Of a DNA stretch of 18,288 bases, positions 17,801 to 18,288 are shown piece by piece. Positions within the stretch are counted from its first letter, which is position 1. The number at the start of each line of letters is the position of its first letter. Origin of the DNA: Baffinella frigidus (lineage: Eukaryota > Cryptophyceae > Cryptomonadales > Baffinellaceae); contig MU646454.1 in NCBI GenBank assembly GCA_026770585.1, positions 1-18,288 on the forward strand, in the 5' to 3' direction. The position numbers and the translations under genes were made by a program. The notes beneath the pieces were generated by a model. It was not told the origin of the DNA and ran no database searches. It saw nothing but the letters and a program-made list of their open reading frames with translations.

Positions 17801-18288
17801 CTCCTCGTCAGAGACAACCTTGACGCACGAGAACGCCGAATACCCCTCCACGGAGAACACGCACGTGTACTTCTCCCTCACGTCGAACCCCGCGCCGGAA
17901 AACACCACCTCGTCCCCGCCGCTCGCGAGCCCCGTCGACAGGTTCTTGCTCGTCCACGCGCTGCGGAACAGGTACGCGCCGGCCGCCGGGGGCGCGAAAC
18001 GCACGCGGGTCTCGTTCCAGTAGAGCGCCACTGCGACGCGGGATGACAAGTAGCGCCACCGCGCCACGGGGCACACCAGCACGGTGGGGTCCTCGACGGG
18101 CGAGCAGTCGAGCGGCTCCGAGGTGTCGCCGGACGGGCTGACGAGCACGATGGAGTAGGCTGTTGATTCGGAGACGCGCGGGGTGTCGCCGTTGAAGCCG
18201 TAGCCTGCGATGGTGAGGGAGCCGCCGCCGAGGGATGCTCCGAAGCGCGGCGCGATGCTCTCTGCGACTGTCTCGAACCTGCGGGGGG
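17801..18288 (-). CDS. exon with two IPT/TIG repeats (5'-partial in window)
   Basis: The frame is open from the right edge to 17801. The first IPT-like repeat is seen as IAPRFGASLGGGSLTIAGYG, followed by a core ending in a CPVARW-type strand. A second starts near ASGGDEVVFSGAGF and includes KYTCVFSV. The second repeat is completed by the next exon: SDEE joins VACATPFWN, which is the usual closing strand of these repeats (compare ECVTPFWD further on). The donor is GAG|GTGCCTAC at 17800. The exon may begin inside the window at 18278, because CCGCAG|GTTCGAG is a plausible acceptor (phase 2); otherwise it continues beyond the edge. IPT/TIG domains are Ig-like folds common in surface receptors and secreted algal proteins. 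Confidence 0.8.

Larger units (their letters stand above)
1..18288 (-). other. giant multi-exon gene for a modular extracellular protein, partial at both ends
   Basis: One minus-strand gene fills the window. Eight exons are separated by seven complete introns, and an eighth intron is cut by the left edge. Splice sites were placed by GT-AG ends plus phase continuity: exon lengths from right to left are 488, 3540, 1032, 5636, 70, 203, 1336 and 4017, and every junction keeps one open frame. About 89% of the window is exonic. The product shows about 9 IPT/TIG repeats, about 17 cadherin-like repeats, a SEA-like module, LamG, EAR/EPTP-like and propeller repeats, and a Vps62-like region, with frequent N-x-S/T sequons. 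No transmembrane segment or signal peptide is visible, but both termini are missing. Adhesion, cell covering or matrix binding is inferred from the domains only. I do not recognise a named gene. Confidence 0.85.

Overview
The window reads as an internal piece of a GC-rich eukaryotic nuclear genome, most likely a unicellular alga. The evidence is a set of spliceosomal GT-AG introns, many of them built from degenerate plant/alga-type telomere repeat (TTTAGGG), and a giant extracellular-type modular protein rich in N-glycosylation sequons. The lineage cannot be fixed from sequence alone. A prasinophyte-type green alga, cryptophyte, haptophyte, pelagophyte or dinoflagellate are all conceivable.

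All supportable coding capacity belongs to one gene on the minus strand. It runs through the whole window and is open at both ends, so neither the start codon, a signal peptide nor the stop codon is present. I resolve eight exons: 17801-18288 (partial), 13926-17465, 12697-13728, 6517-12152, 6197-6266, 5853-6055, 4347-5682 and 137-4153. They total about 16.3 kb, or roughly 5,440 codons. Reading phase is continuous across all seven complete introns: phase 0 five times and phase 2 twice, each matching on both sides. This is the main proof of the model.

From N- to C-terminal side (right to left), the protein carries: (i) about nine IPT/TIG Ig-like repeats (18288 to about 15140); (ii) about 17 cadherin-like/bacterial-surface-type beta-sandwich repeats with a VNxxPxF boundary and a DxGGTxxGG motif (about 15140 to 6650), interrupted by a unique segment and a glycine-rich GSGYxAGxL-type block (about 13105 to 11140); (iii) a SEA-like module split over three exons (about 6650 to 5990); (iv) one more degenerate Ig-like repeat and propeller-like sequence (5682 to 4347); (v) a LamG-like domain, a lone IPT-like fragment, EAR/EPTP-like and YVTN/lactonase-like propeller repeats, and a Vps62-like WRPxPPxGF region (4153 to 137). 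The whole looks like a large cell-surface or secreted adhesion protein. The order is an unusual mix of metazoan-like (LamG plus EAR) and bacterial-like repeats.

Six intron regions (1-136, 4154-4346, 5683-5852, 6267-6516, 13729-13925, 17466-17800) are made of telomere-like heptamers, always with the C-rich strand as the sense strand. The heptamer itself nearly supplies the donor (GGTAAACCC) and acceptor (AAACCAG). Two introns (6056-6196 and 12153-12696) are ordinary non-telomeric sequence. A perfect 22-bp-arm inverted repeat lies inside coding sequence at 10231-10280. I saw no convincing plus-strand gene, RNA gene, CRISPR array or mobile-element protein.
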